In this document: in pieces, positions 42,190 to 51,737 of the stretch
How the letters are laid out: the number at the start of each line of letters is the position of its first letter
Position numbering within the stretch: position 1 is the first letter of the stretch
Assembly (NCBI RefSeq): GCF_024721155.1
Contig: NZ_JAHVAP010000007.1
Span: forward strand, 248,001-312,000
From: Mucilaginibacter phenanthrenivorans
Lineage (GTDB): Bacteria > Bacteroidota > Bacteroidia > Sphingobacteriales > Sphingobacteriaceae
Direction of reading: 5' to 3'
DNA length: 64,000 bases
Translations under genes and position numbers: made by a program
Notes under the pieces: generated by a model
Databases searched by the model: none
Seen by the model: the letters and a program-made list of their open reading frames with translations, nothing else
What the model was told of the DNA's origin: nothing

Positions 42190-43818
42190 GTGCAAATTTT
42201 AAGAGCTTTAGAAAGTATAGGCTTGACGCGGGAACATTTAACCGGCATCAACAATGATGAGATTATCCGCATTGAAAAAAAACTGACCGCCGAAAGTCGG
42301 CTAAATGAAGAGTTAACAAAAAACGATGTTAGCCGGATTATTAAGCTTTTAAAAGATTACCCTGACGTTTTGCACTGGCTTTGCCAATACCAATGTTTGT
42401 ATGGTATTTTGGTTGGTGTTGATGCTGAAGAAATAGATACTGTACGGCGCCATCCGGCCGCCGAGGCCGAAAGAATACGGCAGGTTATAGCAGCTTACTT
42501 TTATGATGATGTGTTAACTTACATCAACCTTAACTTTAGCGGCAACGCGCCGAACTGGAACAACCTGAGGGTGCTTTTACACTATAAAGCACTTTTACCC
42601 ATCAATATCCTGAATGTTGTTTTCCAGCGGCTGCAAAACAAGATAGATTTCGGCTTAAACGAATTGAAAAAACATACAGGCCAGAGCGAGTTCAATAACA
42701 ATTGCAGGTTCCTGGCAGATAAAGTTTTTTTTATGCTGCTTAGCGATGTAGATCTGAAATATTTTGAAAGATACGTCTATGCTACAGCAACGTACTTAAA
42801 GCAGAACCGGAAAAATTTCAAAGCGCAATTACTACAAGACATGGTGATAGCCATGCGTTATTTTAATGCCGATGATTTGAAGCTGGACTATTTTTTACGT
42901 ACCATCACCGGTAATGCTGTGTATTACTCAACCCGCAGCCGCAGCCCATGGGCTCCTTATGTGGGTGTTCTGTTTTTTTTGATTTCGCTCCTGCGTTTTT
43001 GTGCCAATGTAGGTAACTCTAGCTATGTTAATAATAACCGGGATGTGTCCTATAACTCACAATCGCAGCTTTATCAGAAAATCGCGGAAGAGCCGAATCC
43101 CATGGATTCCGCAAAAAGCAAAATGGGCAGGTTTGTAGAGGCGCGGTATTTTTCGCTAAATTATCCGTTAAACTCGTGGAGGGAACCGATAGTAAAGCCT
43201 GCAAAATATGCTAACCCTTTTACTAACGATGTTTTTCAATTCAACAACATTGGCACGAGGCATAACCTTAATAGCCTTAATATATTTAACAATACTTACA
43301 ATGAGTGCGTTGTAATTGCTTATTACCGGGAAACATACGATATATACGTCAGGAAGTATACGTCTGTAGAAGATGGCTACCCTCCGTTTATGTACGCCAT
43401 TTATGTTCCACCGGGCGACAGTATAAAAATTGATTTTAAAATGTCGTTGTTGCGTTTTTATATGGGGCGCAGTTTAAGAGGCTTTAATACATACAGGAAT
43501 AAATCCTACCCTGACTCATCTGATGTAAAATTTGCAAAATTCACGCCTCTGGATTCGCTTCTGTTCTCTCGTCCGTTTGTTTTTAATGGTGAAAAGTTAA
43601 AAACGCAAAGCATCGTCATTTCGCAGCCATCGGCGGATGTTTATAAATTACAATGGCAGGGATCTGGAAATTTATATCCTTTTAAATGGCAGGGACCCAA
43701 TTATCGAACCGATCAGATGGATAGCGCGACCAATAAAAAACCATTGTTTTTATATGTGCCTGCCACAAAAAACACTGGCGATAACGTGATACCTGATTTT
43801 GATACTTTTTTAAATTGA
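42190..43818 (+). CDS. Unknown protein with a central membrane segment, divergent from the Hsp70 pair
   Basis: 542 residues, probable GTG start at 42190. The N-terminal ~250 residues are helical (NRLNEELTKNDVSRIIKLLK-like text), followed by one hydrophobic segment (PYVGVLFFLISLLRFCANVG, near 260), then a beta-rich C-terminal part with many Tyr and Asn (YTSVEDGYPPFMYAIYVPPG). No family is recognised. The 74-base gap to the divergent GrpE-like gene likely holds both promoters, so the three genes may be co-regulated. The membrane protein is a candidate client or effector of the Hsp70. Confidence 0.8.
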   Translation: MQILRALESIGLTREHLTGINNDEIIRIEKKLTAESRLNEELTKNDVSRIIKLLKDYPDVLHWLCQYQCLYGILVGVDAEEIDTVRRHPAAEAERIRQVIAAYFYDDVLTYINLNFSGNAPNWNNLRVLLHYKALLPINILNVVFQRLQNKIDFGLNELKKHTGQSEFNNNCRFLADKVFFMLLSDVDLKYFERYVYATATYLKQNRKNFKAQLLQDMVIAMRYFNADDLKLDYFLRTITGNAVYYSTRSRSPWAPYVGVLFFLISLLRFCANVGNSSYVNNNRDVSYNSQSQLYQKIAEEPNPMDSAKSKMGRFVEARYFSLNYPLNSWREPIVKPAKYANPFTNDVFQFNNIGTRHNLNSLNIFNNTYNECVVIAYYRETYDIYVRKYTSVEDGYPPFMYAIYVPPGDSIKIDFKMSLLRFYMGRSLRGFNTYRNKSYPDSSDVKFAKFTPLDSLLFSRPFVFNGEKLKTQSIVISQPSADVYKLQWQGSGNLYPFKWQGPNYRTDQMDSATNKKPLFLYVPATKNTGDNVIPDFDTFLN

Positions 43819-43837
43819 AGCTAAAATGGAATGGTTA

Positions 43838-44362
43838 CTACTTCTCTTCTTCCCCAAAAAACAAAGCCTTTAACTCCGTAGCATCATCCGGCTTCATTTT
43901 ACCACCCAGTATCAACCTTAACTGCCTGCGGCGAAGCGCGCCCTCAAACAACACCATGTCTTCAATAGTGACAGGGATCAGCTCCGGTACCGATACACTT
44001 TGGCCGTTTTGATCAAGCGCCACAAATGTATAATAGGCCTCATTGCTTTTAACCCTGGTGCCGGAAGGGATATTCTCGGCCCAGACATCAAGCCTCACCT
44101 CAACCGAAGTATTAAACGCTCTTGAAACCTTGGCTTCAATGGTCACCACGTCGCCCAACTTTACAGAATGCTTAAAGGAAACATTATCAACCGATGCCGT
44201 TACCACAACCCGGTTGCAATGCTTTTGCGCCGATATAGCAGCGGCAATATCCATCCAGTGCAGTAATCGCCCGCCCATTAAATTGTTCAGTGTATTGGTG
44301 TCGTTGGGTAACACCAGCTCATTCATAATGGTATGCGACTCTTTAGGCGATTTTCCTTTCAT
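43838..44362 (-). CDS. Acyl-CoA thioesterase, hotdog fold
   Basis: 174 residues. MNELVLPNDTNTLNNLMGGR then LLHWMDIAAAI holds the N/D-containing active site of the YciA/BFIT type, followed by VVVTASVDNVSFKHSVKLGD, GDVVTIEAKV and SNEAYYTFVALD. It hydrolyses acyl-CoA to free acid and CoA. One hotdog domain plus a basic C-terminal tail (RRRQLRLILGGKMKPDD). Cytosolic. Convergent with the gene at 42190. Confidence 0.93.
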   Translation of the reverse strand: MKGKSPKESHTIMNELVLPNDTNTLNNLMGGRLLHWMDIAAAISAQKHCNRVVVTASVDNVSFKHSVKLGDVVTIEAKVSRAFNTSVEVRLDVWAENIPSGTRVKSNEAYYTFVALDQNGQSVSVPELIPVTIEDMVLFEGALRRRQLRLILGGKMKPDDATELKALFFGEEEK

Positions 44363-44373
44363 AAGGCAAATGT

Positions 44374-44480
44374 AAGCATAAAGCTTAAAGCGTAAAGTCC
44401 AAAGCTTTAATTGCTTCCAGCTTGGAGTTTTTCCTTTTTTGCTTTCAGCTTTCTCCTTTCAGCTTTCTGCTCTTGTTCAA
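44374..44480. repeat. Intergenic word array (AAAGCTTAAAGC / GCTTTCTGC type)
   Basis: Left words AAGCATAAAGCTTAAAGCGT and AAAGTCCAAAGC; right words GCTTTCAGCTTTCTCCTTTC and AGCTTTCTGC in the opposite sense. Same lexicon as 54608-54830. Confidence 0.85.
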
Positions 44481-44529
44481 ATGACCCAATTCCATTAGCT
44501 TAGCCAATCAAAATATTCAAATCACTTTT

Positions 44530-46782
44530 ATGAATCATAAATTTATGCGCGCAGGTTTAGTTTGCTCTCTTGCGCTGGGCTTTTTATTGCCTGTTGGCAG
44601 CATAGCACAAACCAAACCGGGCTATGCGAGTTTGGAGGATGCTTTACAATCAGGCGGGAAGCTGTATGGCAATCCCGGTCCGCAAAGCGTTAACTGGACC
44701 GATGGCGGCAACAAATATTCTTTTATCAACAACGACGAGATCCGTTCGATGGACGCCAAAACACAAAAGGATGAGCTGGTATTCACTAACAAAGGCCTGA
44801 AGTTCCCCGGCTCCGACAGCGCATTTAACTACGAATCGTTCCAATGGTCGCATGATTCAAAGCATTTGGTTTTTAAAACTAATTTCCGACCCATTTATCG
44901 CAGATCGGGTGTGTCGGATTATTTTATTTATGATTTGGCAGGCAAGCAATTAAAACAGGCGGCAAAGGATGCACGGTCGGCTGAGCTATCTCCGGATGGT
45001 TCAAAGGTTGGTATAGAACGCGGCGGTAATATGTACGTTTACAATTTCGCGACAGCAAAAGAAACGCAGCTCACCAACGACCAAACCGACGAGCACGGCA
45101 TTTTCAATGGTCATTACGATTGGGTTTATGAAGAAGAATTTGGCCAGGCACAGGCATGGAACTGGTCGCCGGATAACAAGTACATGGCCTTTTGGCAGTT
45201 TGACGAGCGTAAGGTGCCCGATTTCCAGATGACCAATTTTGAAGGGAACCACCCGGATCAGATCCATATTTCTATCCCGCAGGTTGGCGATGCTAACCCA
45301 TCGGTTAAAATTGGCGTGGTTGATGTGGAATCAGGCAAAAAGGTTTGGCTCGCCCCGGATGAAACGGGCGATTTTTATATCCCCCGCATTTACTGGACAA
45401 GCACCCCGGATGTGATAGCGCTGATGACCCTCAATCGTGCGCAAAACCACATGAAGCTGTATTTCTTCAACGTGAAGACCGGTGAGCACCATGTAGTACT
45501 GGAGGAGCAGAATAAAACCTGGGTAGCCATATTTAACTTCTATACCAATGTGAATGATATGATCTACTTTCCGGAGAAATCGAAGGAGTTTTTCTGGGTG
45601 TCTGACCGGTCGGGCTATTACCATATTTACCGTTATGGGTATGATGGGAAGCTGATTAACCAGGTTACACAAGGTAATTGGGATATGATAAAGGTTACCG
45701 GGATTGATGCGGCAGCAAAGAAGATCTATTACCTGTCAGCAGAAACAGGTGGTCTTAACCAGGAGCTTTGGACGGTTAATTTTGACGGAAACAATAAAGC
45801 AAAGCTATCCACCGTAAGCGGCTATCATGACATCAACATGTCGCCCAATACTAAATATTTTTTAGACAATTACAGCAATGTAACTACACCATGGCATGTG
45901 GCTTTAAGTGATGATAAAGGCAGGGTGCTTAAAATGCTTGAAGACAACCATGAAGTAAGTGAGTTTATAAAAACACATGCTTACTCGCCCGAGGAACATT
46001 TTCAGTTCACAAACAGCGAGGGTGTAAAGCTCGACGGCTATTACATAAAACCATTTAATTACGACCCCAATAAAAAATACCCGCTGGTAATGACGGTTTA
46101 CGGCGGTCCGGAATCGCATGATATATTTGATAATTTTACTACTAGTACCTGGGCCCAATGGCTTGCGCAAAACGGGTATGTGGTTGCCAATGTAAATAAC
46201 AGGGGAATAGCCAATTATGGCAGCGCCTTTATGAAATCGGTTTATAAGCAATTGGGTAAGCTGGAAAGCAGCGATTTTGTTGAGACCGCCCAATACCTGG
46301 TTAAAAAGGGCATTGTTGACGCAGATAACATGGCAATAATGGGCACCAGCTACGGCGGCTTCAGCACAACTTATACGTTGCTTACCCATCCCGGCGTATT
46401 TAAGGTAGGCATAGCCAACTCGCCTGTTACCGACTGGCGTTTGTATGACGATATTTACACCGAGCGTTACATGGCGCCTTTAAACGAAAATGAGGAAGGT
46501 TACAAAAATAGCTCTGATATCCCTTATGCCGCTAACCTGAAGGATCATTTACTGCTGATCCACTCCATGAGCGATGATAACGTGCACCCGGCTAATACCA
46601 TGCAATTACTAACCGCCTTAACCAATGCAGGTAAGGACGCTGAATTGCGGATCTATCCACCCGGAGCACATGGCGCGGCCTACAACTGGCCAAGTTACCA
46701 ATTGATAGAGAACGTAAGCTTCCAGTTTTTAGAGAAGAATTTGAAAGGGAAGAGTGATTTGCCGAATTTGAATAATAAATAA
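44530..46782 (+). CDS. Secreted S9 family peptidase (dipeptidyl peptidase IV type)
   Basis: 750 residues with signal peptide MNHKFMRAGLVCSLALGFLL and cleavage near SIAQ. N-terminal beta-propeller (about 50-470) includes the DPP4 substrate motif in GHYDWVYEEEFG, with the double Glu that grips the peptide N-terminus. C-terminal alpha/beta hydrolase domain has Ser in MGTSYGGFSTTY (near 603), Asp in MSDDNVHP (near 680) and His in GAHGAAY (near 712). It releases X-Pro dipeptides in the periplasm. Complete and well conserved. Confidence 0.95.
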   Translation: MNHKFMRAGLVCSLALGFLLPVGSIAQTKPGYASLEDALQSGGKLYGNPGPQSVNWTDGGNKYSFINNDEIRSMDAKTQKDELVFTNKGLKFPGSDSAFNYESFQWSHDSKHLVFKTNFRPIYRRSGVSDYFIYDLAGKQLKQAAKDARSAELSPDGSKVGIERGGNMYVYNFATAKETQLTNDQTDEHGIFNGHYDWVYEEEFGQAQAWNWSPDNKYMAFWQFDERKVPDFQMTNFEGNHPDQIHISIPQVGDANPSVKIGVVDVESGKKVWLAPDETGDFYIPRIYWTSTPDVIALMTLNRAQNHMKLYFFNVKTGEHHVVLEEQNKTWVAIFNFYTNVNDMIYFPEKSKEFFWVSDRSGYYHIYRYGYDGKLINQVTQGNWDMIKVTGIDAAAKKIYYLSAETGGLNQELWTVNFDGNNKAKLSTVSGYHDINMSPNTKYFLDNYSNVTTPWHVALSDDKGRVLKMLEDNHEVSEFIKTHAYSPEEHFQFTNSEGVKLDGYYIKPFNYDPNKKYPLVMTVYGGPESHDIFDNFTTSTWAQWLAQNGYVVANVNNRGIANYGSAFMKSVYKQLGKLESSDFVETAQYLVKKGIVDADNMAIMGTSYGGFSTTYTLLTHPGVFKVGIANSPVTDWRLYDDIYTERYMAPLNENEEGYKNSSDIPYAANLKDHLLLIHSMSDDNVHPANTMQLLTALTNAGKDAELRIYPPGAHGAAYNWPSYQLIENVSFQFLEKNLKGKSDLPNLNNK

Positions 46783-46793
46783 TAAAAACTTTT

Positions 46794-46884
46794 GTCATTG
46801 CGAGGAGGAACGACGAAGCAATCTCCTCGCAATGCATATTCGCCATGCTTACGACGAGGTTGCCGCGCTATCGCTCGCAATGAC
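46794..46884. repeat. Dispersed inverted repeat, GTCATTGCGAGG family, copy 3
   Basis: GTCATTGCGAGGAGGAACGA at the left, CGCTATCGCTCGCAATGAC at the right, short loop with ATGCATATTCGCCATGC. Confidence 0.9.
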
Positions 46885-46943
46885 AATGGGAGGTAAGCGG
46901 CTAAATTTTTACTTGTTAATAATCAGCGTTTTTTCTCCACAAA

Positions 46944-46986
46944 TCAGAAATCGAACATCCGAAATCCGAAATTCACAATAACTTTG
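46944..46986 (+). promoter_or_regulatory. Word array ending in the dnaE -7 box
   Basis: CAGAAATCGAACATCCGAAA then TCCGAAATTC are repeating words; they run straight into TAACTTTG (46979-46986), an exact TAnnTTTG box 29 bases before dnaE. Same lexicon as 51686-51716. Confidence 0.65.
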
Positions 46987-47015
46987 GTATCTTCATTAAA
47001 GGAACAGAATAGACG

Positions 47016-50000
47016 ATGCCCGATTTTTCACACTTACACGTTCATACCCAATTTTCACTGCTCGACGGTGCTGCCGATATCTCCAAACTCTACAAAAAAG
47101 CAGCAGCCGATGGCATGAAGGCCCTGGCTATTACCGACCATGGTAATATGTTTGGCGTATTCAAATTTGTGGCAGAGGCCGGTAAGCATAACGTGAAACC
47201 AATCGTCGGCTGTGAATTTTACGTAGTGGATGATCGCCATAAAAAGCAATTTACCAAGGAGAAAAAAGACAAACGCTATCACCAGCTGATGCTGGCTAAA
47301 AATCCCGAAGGTTATAAAAACCTGGTTAAGCTGTGCTCACTTGGTTACATGGAGGGCCTGTACAGCAAATGGCCGCGGATTGACAAGGAACTCATTTTAA
47401 AACACCATAAAGGTTTAATTGCGACTACCTGCTGCCTGGGTGCATCTGTGCCACAGGCTATTTTAAGGGGAAGCGAAGAAGAAGCCGAAACCGAATTTAA
47501 ATGGTGGCTGGACCTTTTTGGCGAGGATTACTACATTGAAATGCAGCGGCACGACATTCCTGAACAAAATACTGTGAATGCGGTGCTGATGAAGTTCGCC
47601 AAAAAGTATAATGTGAAGATGATCTGCTCAAACGATTCGCACTATGTGGATCAGCAGGATTCAAACGCGCATGATATTTTGCTTTGCGTGAATACCGGCG
47701 ATATGCAGAGCACCCCGATAGCTACCGATGAAGAAGGTGGCAAGGGTTATCGCTTCGGTTTCCCTAACGACCAGTTTTATTTTAAAACGCAAGCCGAAAT
47801 GGGCAAGCTGTTTAACGATGTGCCGGAATCGTTGGATAATACGAACGAGATTGTTGACAAGGTAGAGGTGCTCAAGTTGAAACGCGACATTCTACTGCCA
47901 AATTACGTGATCCCGCCCGAATTTAAGATTCATGGCGACAGTGTTGCCGATGCGGATACCCTGAACCAGTGGGAATACCTGAAGGACCTTACATTTAAAG
48001 GGGCTAAGGAAAGATATAGGGATATTGACGCCGAAACCGAAGAACGCATCAACTTTGAGCTGTTCACCATCCGTACCATGGGTTTTGCGGGCTACTTCCT
48101 CATCGTTGCCGACTTTATACGGGCAGGCAGGGATATGGGCGTATTTATCGGCCCTGGTCGTGGTTCAGCTGCCGGTTCGGTGGTGGCCTATTGTACCGGG
48201 ATCACCAATATCGACCCGATGAAATACAACCTCCTGTTCGAGAGGTTCCTGAACCCGGATCGTAAATCGATGCCCGATATTGATACGGATTTTGACGATG
48301 CCGGTCGCCAGAAAGTTATTGACTACGTGGTTGATAAATACGGTAAAAACCAGGTGGCGCAGATCATCACCTACGGTTCCATGGCTGCCCGTACCAGCAT
48401 CCAGGATGTTGGCCGTGTGCTGGATATGCCGTTATCTGAAATGAACGCTATTAAAAAGCTGGTTCCTGATACTTTGGGCATCACCCTGAAGGATGCCATT
48501 GAGCAGGTGCCCGAGCTGAAGGAAATTTTAAAAGGAAACGATCTGCGTGCCCAGGTGCTTCGCGAAGCTGAAAAGTTGGAAGGATCGGTACGTAATACGG
48601 GTGTGCATGCTGCGGGTATCATCATTGCCCCTTACGATTTAACAGACATTGTACCCGTTGCGGTTGCAAAGGACTCTGACCTGCTGGTAACGCAATACGA
48701 CGGGCGTGTAATTGAAGATGCAGGCGTTATTAAGATGGACTTTTTGGGACTGAAGACCCTAACCATTTTAAAAGATGCCCTGCGGATGATCAAGCAGAAC
48801 CATGGCGTAGTTATCGACATAGATTACATTCCCCTTGATGATAAGGAAACATTTGAGCTTTACCAGCGCGGCGATACCAACGGTACGTTCCAGTTTGAAA
48901 GCGACGGGATGCAGATGTACCTGCGCGAACTAAAGCCGGATAAGTTTGAGGATTTGATTGCGATGAACGCCCTTTACCGCCCGGGCCCGATAGAATATAT
49001 CCCCAACTTCATCAGTCGTAAGCATGGCCGTGAACCAATTACGTTCGACGTTCCGGATATGGAGGAATACCTGGGTGAGACCTATGGGATCACGGTGTAC
49101 CAGGAACAGGTGATGCTTTTATCGCAAAAGCTGGCCGGCTTTAGTAAGGGTGATGCCGACGTTTTGCGTAAGGCGATGGGTAAGAAGCAGATTGAGGTGT
49201 TGAACAAGATGGAGGCCCAGTTTATGGAAGGCGCCACAGCAAAAGGTCACCCTAAAGATAAACTAACTAAAATCTGGACCGACTGGAAGGCATTTGCTCA
49301 ATACGCGTTCAATAAATCGCACTCCACTTGTTATGCTTTTGTGGCTTATCAAACGGCCTATTTAAAGGCGCATTATCCATCAGAATACATGGCGGCGGTT
49401 TTAAATAACCAGAACAACATGGAGAAGATCACCTTCTTTATGGAGGAGTGCCGCCGCATGGGTGTGCAGGTTTTAGGGCCTGACATTAATGAAAGTGATA
49501 TGTCATTCGCTGTAAACGCCAAAGGACAGGTGCGTTTCGGGTTGACAGGCGTAAAGGGTGTAGGTGATAAAGCGGTTGAAAGCATTATTGAGGAAAGGGT
49601 GGAACGCGGTCCTTATAAATCTGTTTACGATTTTGCACAACGGAGCAATACCCGGAGTGTGAACCGTAAATCGTACGAGAACCTGGTTTATGGCGGTGCG
49701 TTCGACGAGTTTGGATTAAACCGTGCACAGTTCTTTGCCAAAACAGAAAATGGCGTATTGACAGGCGTTGAGCGTTTGATAAAATACGCCAATGATTATC
49801 AGAATACCCAGAACAGCTCACAATCATCACTGTTTGGTGGTTCGGTGGCGTCCTATATCCCGGAGCCAGCCATGCCGGAAGCTGATGAATGGCCGCTGAT
49901 AGAAAAACTGAAATACGAAAAGGATGTGATTGGGATCTATTTAACCGGTCACCCGCTTGATAATTATAAGGTAGAACTGGAAAGGTTCTGCAACGCCGGT

Positions 50001-50606
50001 ATCGCCGATTTAAAGAACATGCAGAAGGCCCGCTCGGGCGAGGGTGGCGAGGAGATCATGAACGCATTTGCAAACCTGCGCCGCAAAGGCGAGATCTGCA
50101 TTGGTGGTTTGGTAGGCAACGTTCAGCATAAAATGACCAAAACCGGTAAGCCGTTCGGTACATTTGTTTTGGAGGATTACAATGAATCATACGAGTTTGC
50201 ATTGTTTGGCGAGGATTACGTGAAATTCAGGAACATGATGGTAGATGGTTACTTCCTGCACTTAAGGGGTATTATTGAAGAGAAATTCCGCCAGAAGGAT
50301 AACTGGGATATGAAGATCACGGTGATAAGCCTGTTATCTGAAATGAGGGATAAACTCACTAAATCATTAACTGTATGCCTGGAGCTGAATGCGCTAAACA
50401 GCAGGTTGCTGGCCGATCTGCAGGGCCTTATCGACATTAACAATCAAAAATACCCGGTAAAAAACTGCACCCTTAAATTTATGATTAAGGACAGGGAAGA
50501 GAATATGCTGGTTGAGCTGCCATCCAAAAATTTTAAGGTAAACCCAAGCGATGACCTGATGGCTGATATTTTCAATTTGACGAATGTACAGCCGGTGTTG
50601 AATTAA
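47016..50606 (+). CDS. dnaE: DNA polymerase III subunit alpha
   Basis: 1196 residues, replicative polymerase of the DnaE1 type. PHP domain at the N-terminus (FSHLHVHTQFSLLDGAADI), C-family palm with GPGRGSAAGSVVAYCTGI and the catalytic Asp pair in MPDIDTDFDDAGR (near 420), fingers with ALYRPGPIEYIPNFISRKHG, tandem HhH with GVKGVGDKAVESIIEER (near 850) and an OB fold around 1030-1100 (ICIGGLVGNVQHKMTKTGKP). Chain elongation in replication. Complete. Confidence 0.97.
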   Translation: MPDFSHLHVHTQFSLLDGAADISKLYKKAAADGMKALAITDHGNMFGVFKFVAEAGKHNVKPIVGCEFYVVDDRHKKQFTKEKKDKRYHQLMLAKNPEGYKNLVKLCSLGYMEGLYSKWPRIDKELILKHHKGLIATTCCLGASVPQAILRGSEEEAETEFKWWLDLFGEDYYIEMQRHDIPEQNTVNAVLMKFAKKYNVKMICSNDSHYVDQQDSNAHDILLCVNTGDMQSTPIATDEEGGKGYRFGFPNDQFYFKTQAEMGKLFNDVPESLDNTNEIVDKVEVLKLKRDILLPNYVIPPEFKIHGDSVADADTLNQWEYLKDLTFKGAKERYRDIDAETEERINFELFTIRTMGFAGYFLIVADFIRAGRDMGVFIGPGRGSAAGSVVAYCTGITNIDPMKYNLLFERFLNPDRKSMPDIDTDFDDAGRQKVIDYVVDKYGKNQVAQIITYGSMAARTSIQDVGRVLDMPLSEMNAIKKLVPDTLGITLKDAIEQVPELKEILKGNDLRAQVLREAEKLEGSVRNTGVHAAGIIIAPYDLTDIVPVAVAKDSDLLVTQYDGRVIEDAGVIKMDFLGLKTLTILKDALRMIKQNHGVVIDIDYIPLDDKETFELYQRGDTNGTFQFESDGMQMYLRELKPDKFEDLIAMNALYRPGPIEYIPNFISRKHGREPITFDVPDMEEYLGETYGITVYQEQVMLLSQKLAGFSKGDADVLRKAMGKKQIEVLNKMEAQFMEGATAKGHPKDKLTKIWTDWKAFAQYAFNKSHSTCYAFVAYQTAYLKAHYPSEYMAAVLNNQNNMEKITFFMEECRRMGVQVLGPDINESDMSFAVNAKGQVRFGLTGVKGVGDKAVESIIEERVERGPYKSVYDFAQRSNTRSVNRKSYENLVYGGAFDEFGLNRAQFFAKTENGVLTGVERLIKYANDYQNTQNSSQSSLFGGSVASYIPEPAMPEADEWPLIEKLKYEKDVIGIYLTGHPLDNYKVELERFCNAGIADLKNMQKARSGEGGEEIMNAFANLRRKGEICIGGLVGNVQHKMTKTGKPFGTFVLEDYNESYEFALFGEDYVKFRNMMVDGYFLHLRGIIEEKFRQKDNWDMKITVISLLSEMRDKLTKSLTVCLELNALNSRLLADLQGLIDINNQKYPVKNCTLKFMIKDREENMLVELPSKNFKVNPSDDLMADIFNLTNVQPVLN

Positions 50607-50615
50607 CCCGCTCGT

Positions 50616-50729
50616 GTCATTGCGAGGTACGAAGCAATCGCGAACACTACAGGGCGAATAGAAGGGTGTAGAATTTGCATAGCGTAATTGCATTGGCGAC
50701 GAGGTTGCCGCGCTATCGCTCGCAATGAC
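50616..50729. repeat. Dispersed inverted repeat, GTCATTGCGAGG family, copy 4
   Basis: GTCATTGCGAGGTACGAAGC at the left, CGCTATCGCTCGCAATGAC at the right. The loop holds GGGTGTAGAATTTGCATAGC, the reverse of text in copy 2, and ATTGCATTGGCG, shared with copy 1 and the 25.4 kb element. Confidence 0.9.
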
Positions 50730-50756
50730 ATAGTTTTAGAACGGTTTGATATCGTC

Positions 50757-51536
50757 CTAATTCAACCTAAACTCAGCCGTATCCCTTTTATTAGCGTTAA
50801 ACAGCTCATTGCTTTTGAAGCCATTCTTTAAAAACTTCTGATAGCAATCTTTAATATAAAGTTCCATCTTGTAATCGGAGGCTTTGCTGGCGTACTGGTA
50901 GGTGGGGCGGTAGTTAACGATAAAGGTAGAAAGCGTATCGCCTTTAAGCCCGGTTACCTTGGCAACCAGCCCGTGGCTGAACTTCTGGTTGATGTAATCG
51001 GTTTTTTCATCGCGGATCAATACCTTGTTAAACTTGTATTCGCGGGTGCTTTTCTTGGTAAGCGCACGGACTAAAGTAATTAAATCAATACTTATCAGCT
51101 GACTGGTATTTGTAACTGGCCGGGGAATAAAGGCATCAATCACCCTTGGCCCTTTATAGTTAAATTGTTTGGCATAAAATTTACGGTTGGCGGCAGAGTC
51201 CTTTTTAAAATCGAGCTTCCTGTTTGCGTGGATGGTTACCTGCCGCAACTGAATTTTTGCAGCCTCAAGCTCTACATGAATATGCGCCATTACCACGCTT
51301 ACTTTTGTACTAAAAGTTTTATAACCAAAGAAGCTCACTTTGAGGCTGTCATTACTCCCTGAAGCTGCAACGCTAAATTCCCCGAACGAATTAGTGAACG
51401 ACTGGTTTTTGCCGATACTCGCCATTGCGCCGTTAACCGGGAGCTTAGTGTCATTATAGATCACAGTGCCCCTGATCTGCTGCCCGTAGCTGCAAATCGT
51501 ATTAACAAGAAGCATGAAGAACAAAAGGTATTTCAT
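50757..51536 (-). CDS. Secreted carboxypeptidase-like regulatory domain protein
   Basis: 259 residues from ATG 51536 (MKYLLFFMLLVNTICSYGQQ, signal peptide); the longer in-frame start is rejected. The first ~90 mature residues are a CarbopepD_reg_2 beta sandwich: IRGTVIYNDTKLPVNGAMAS, NSFGEFSVAASG and SLKVSFFGYKTFSTKV. This fold is found at the front of TonB-dependent receptors, but no receptor barrel follows. The C-terminal half (KSTREYKFNKVLIRDEKTDY) is unique. Envelope protein of unknown role. Confidence 0.85.
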   Translation of the reverse strand: MKYLLFFMLLVNTICSYGQQIRGTVIYNDTKLPVNGAMASIGKNQSFTNSFGEFSVAASGSNDSLKVSFFGYKTFSTKVSVVMAHIHVELEAAKIQLRQVTIHANRKLDFKKDSAANRKFYAKQFNYKGPRVIDAFIPRPVTNTSQLISIDLITLVRALTKKSTREYKFNKVLIRDEKTDYINQKFSHGLVAKVTGLKGDTLSTFIVNYRPTYQYASKASDYKMELYIKDCYQKFLKNGFKSNELFNANKRDTAEFRLN

Positions 51537-51685
51537 AGCGTAATAACAGGCCCGGTTAAGATATCTACCCAAAAATAACAAAGAAAACATTGCAGATGAA
51601 TTGTTTAACATCATTTAACAGGTGGGGTGTAAACTTTAAATAACTTTTTCCTCTTTTCGATTCTTCATAAGTTTCAAATGAAAAA

Positions 51686-51730
51686 TTCCGAAATCGAAAT
51701 TCCGACATCCGAAATCAAAACATATCTTTG
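51686..51730 (+). promoter_or_regulatory. Word array ending in the glyQS -7 box
   Basis: TTCCGAAATCGAAATTCCGA then CATCCGAAATC are three drifting words; TATCTTTG (51723-51730), an exact TAnnTTTG box, follows after six bases and ends seven bases before the glyQS ATG. Confidence 0.65.
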
Positions 51731-51737
51731 CGCTATT

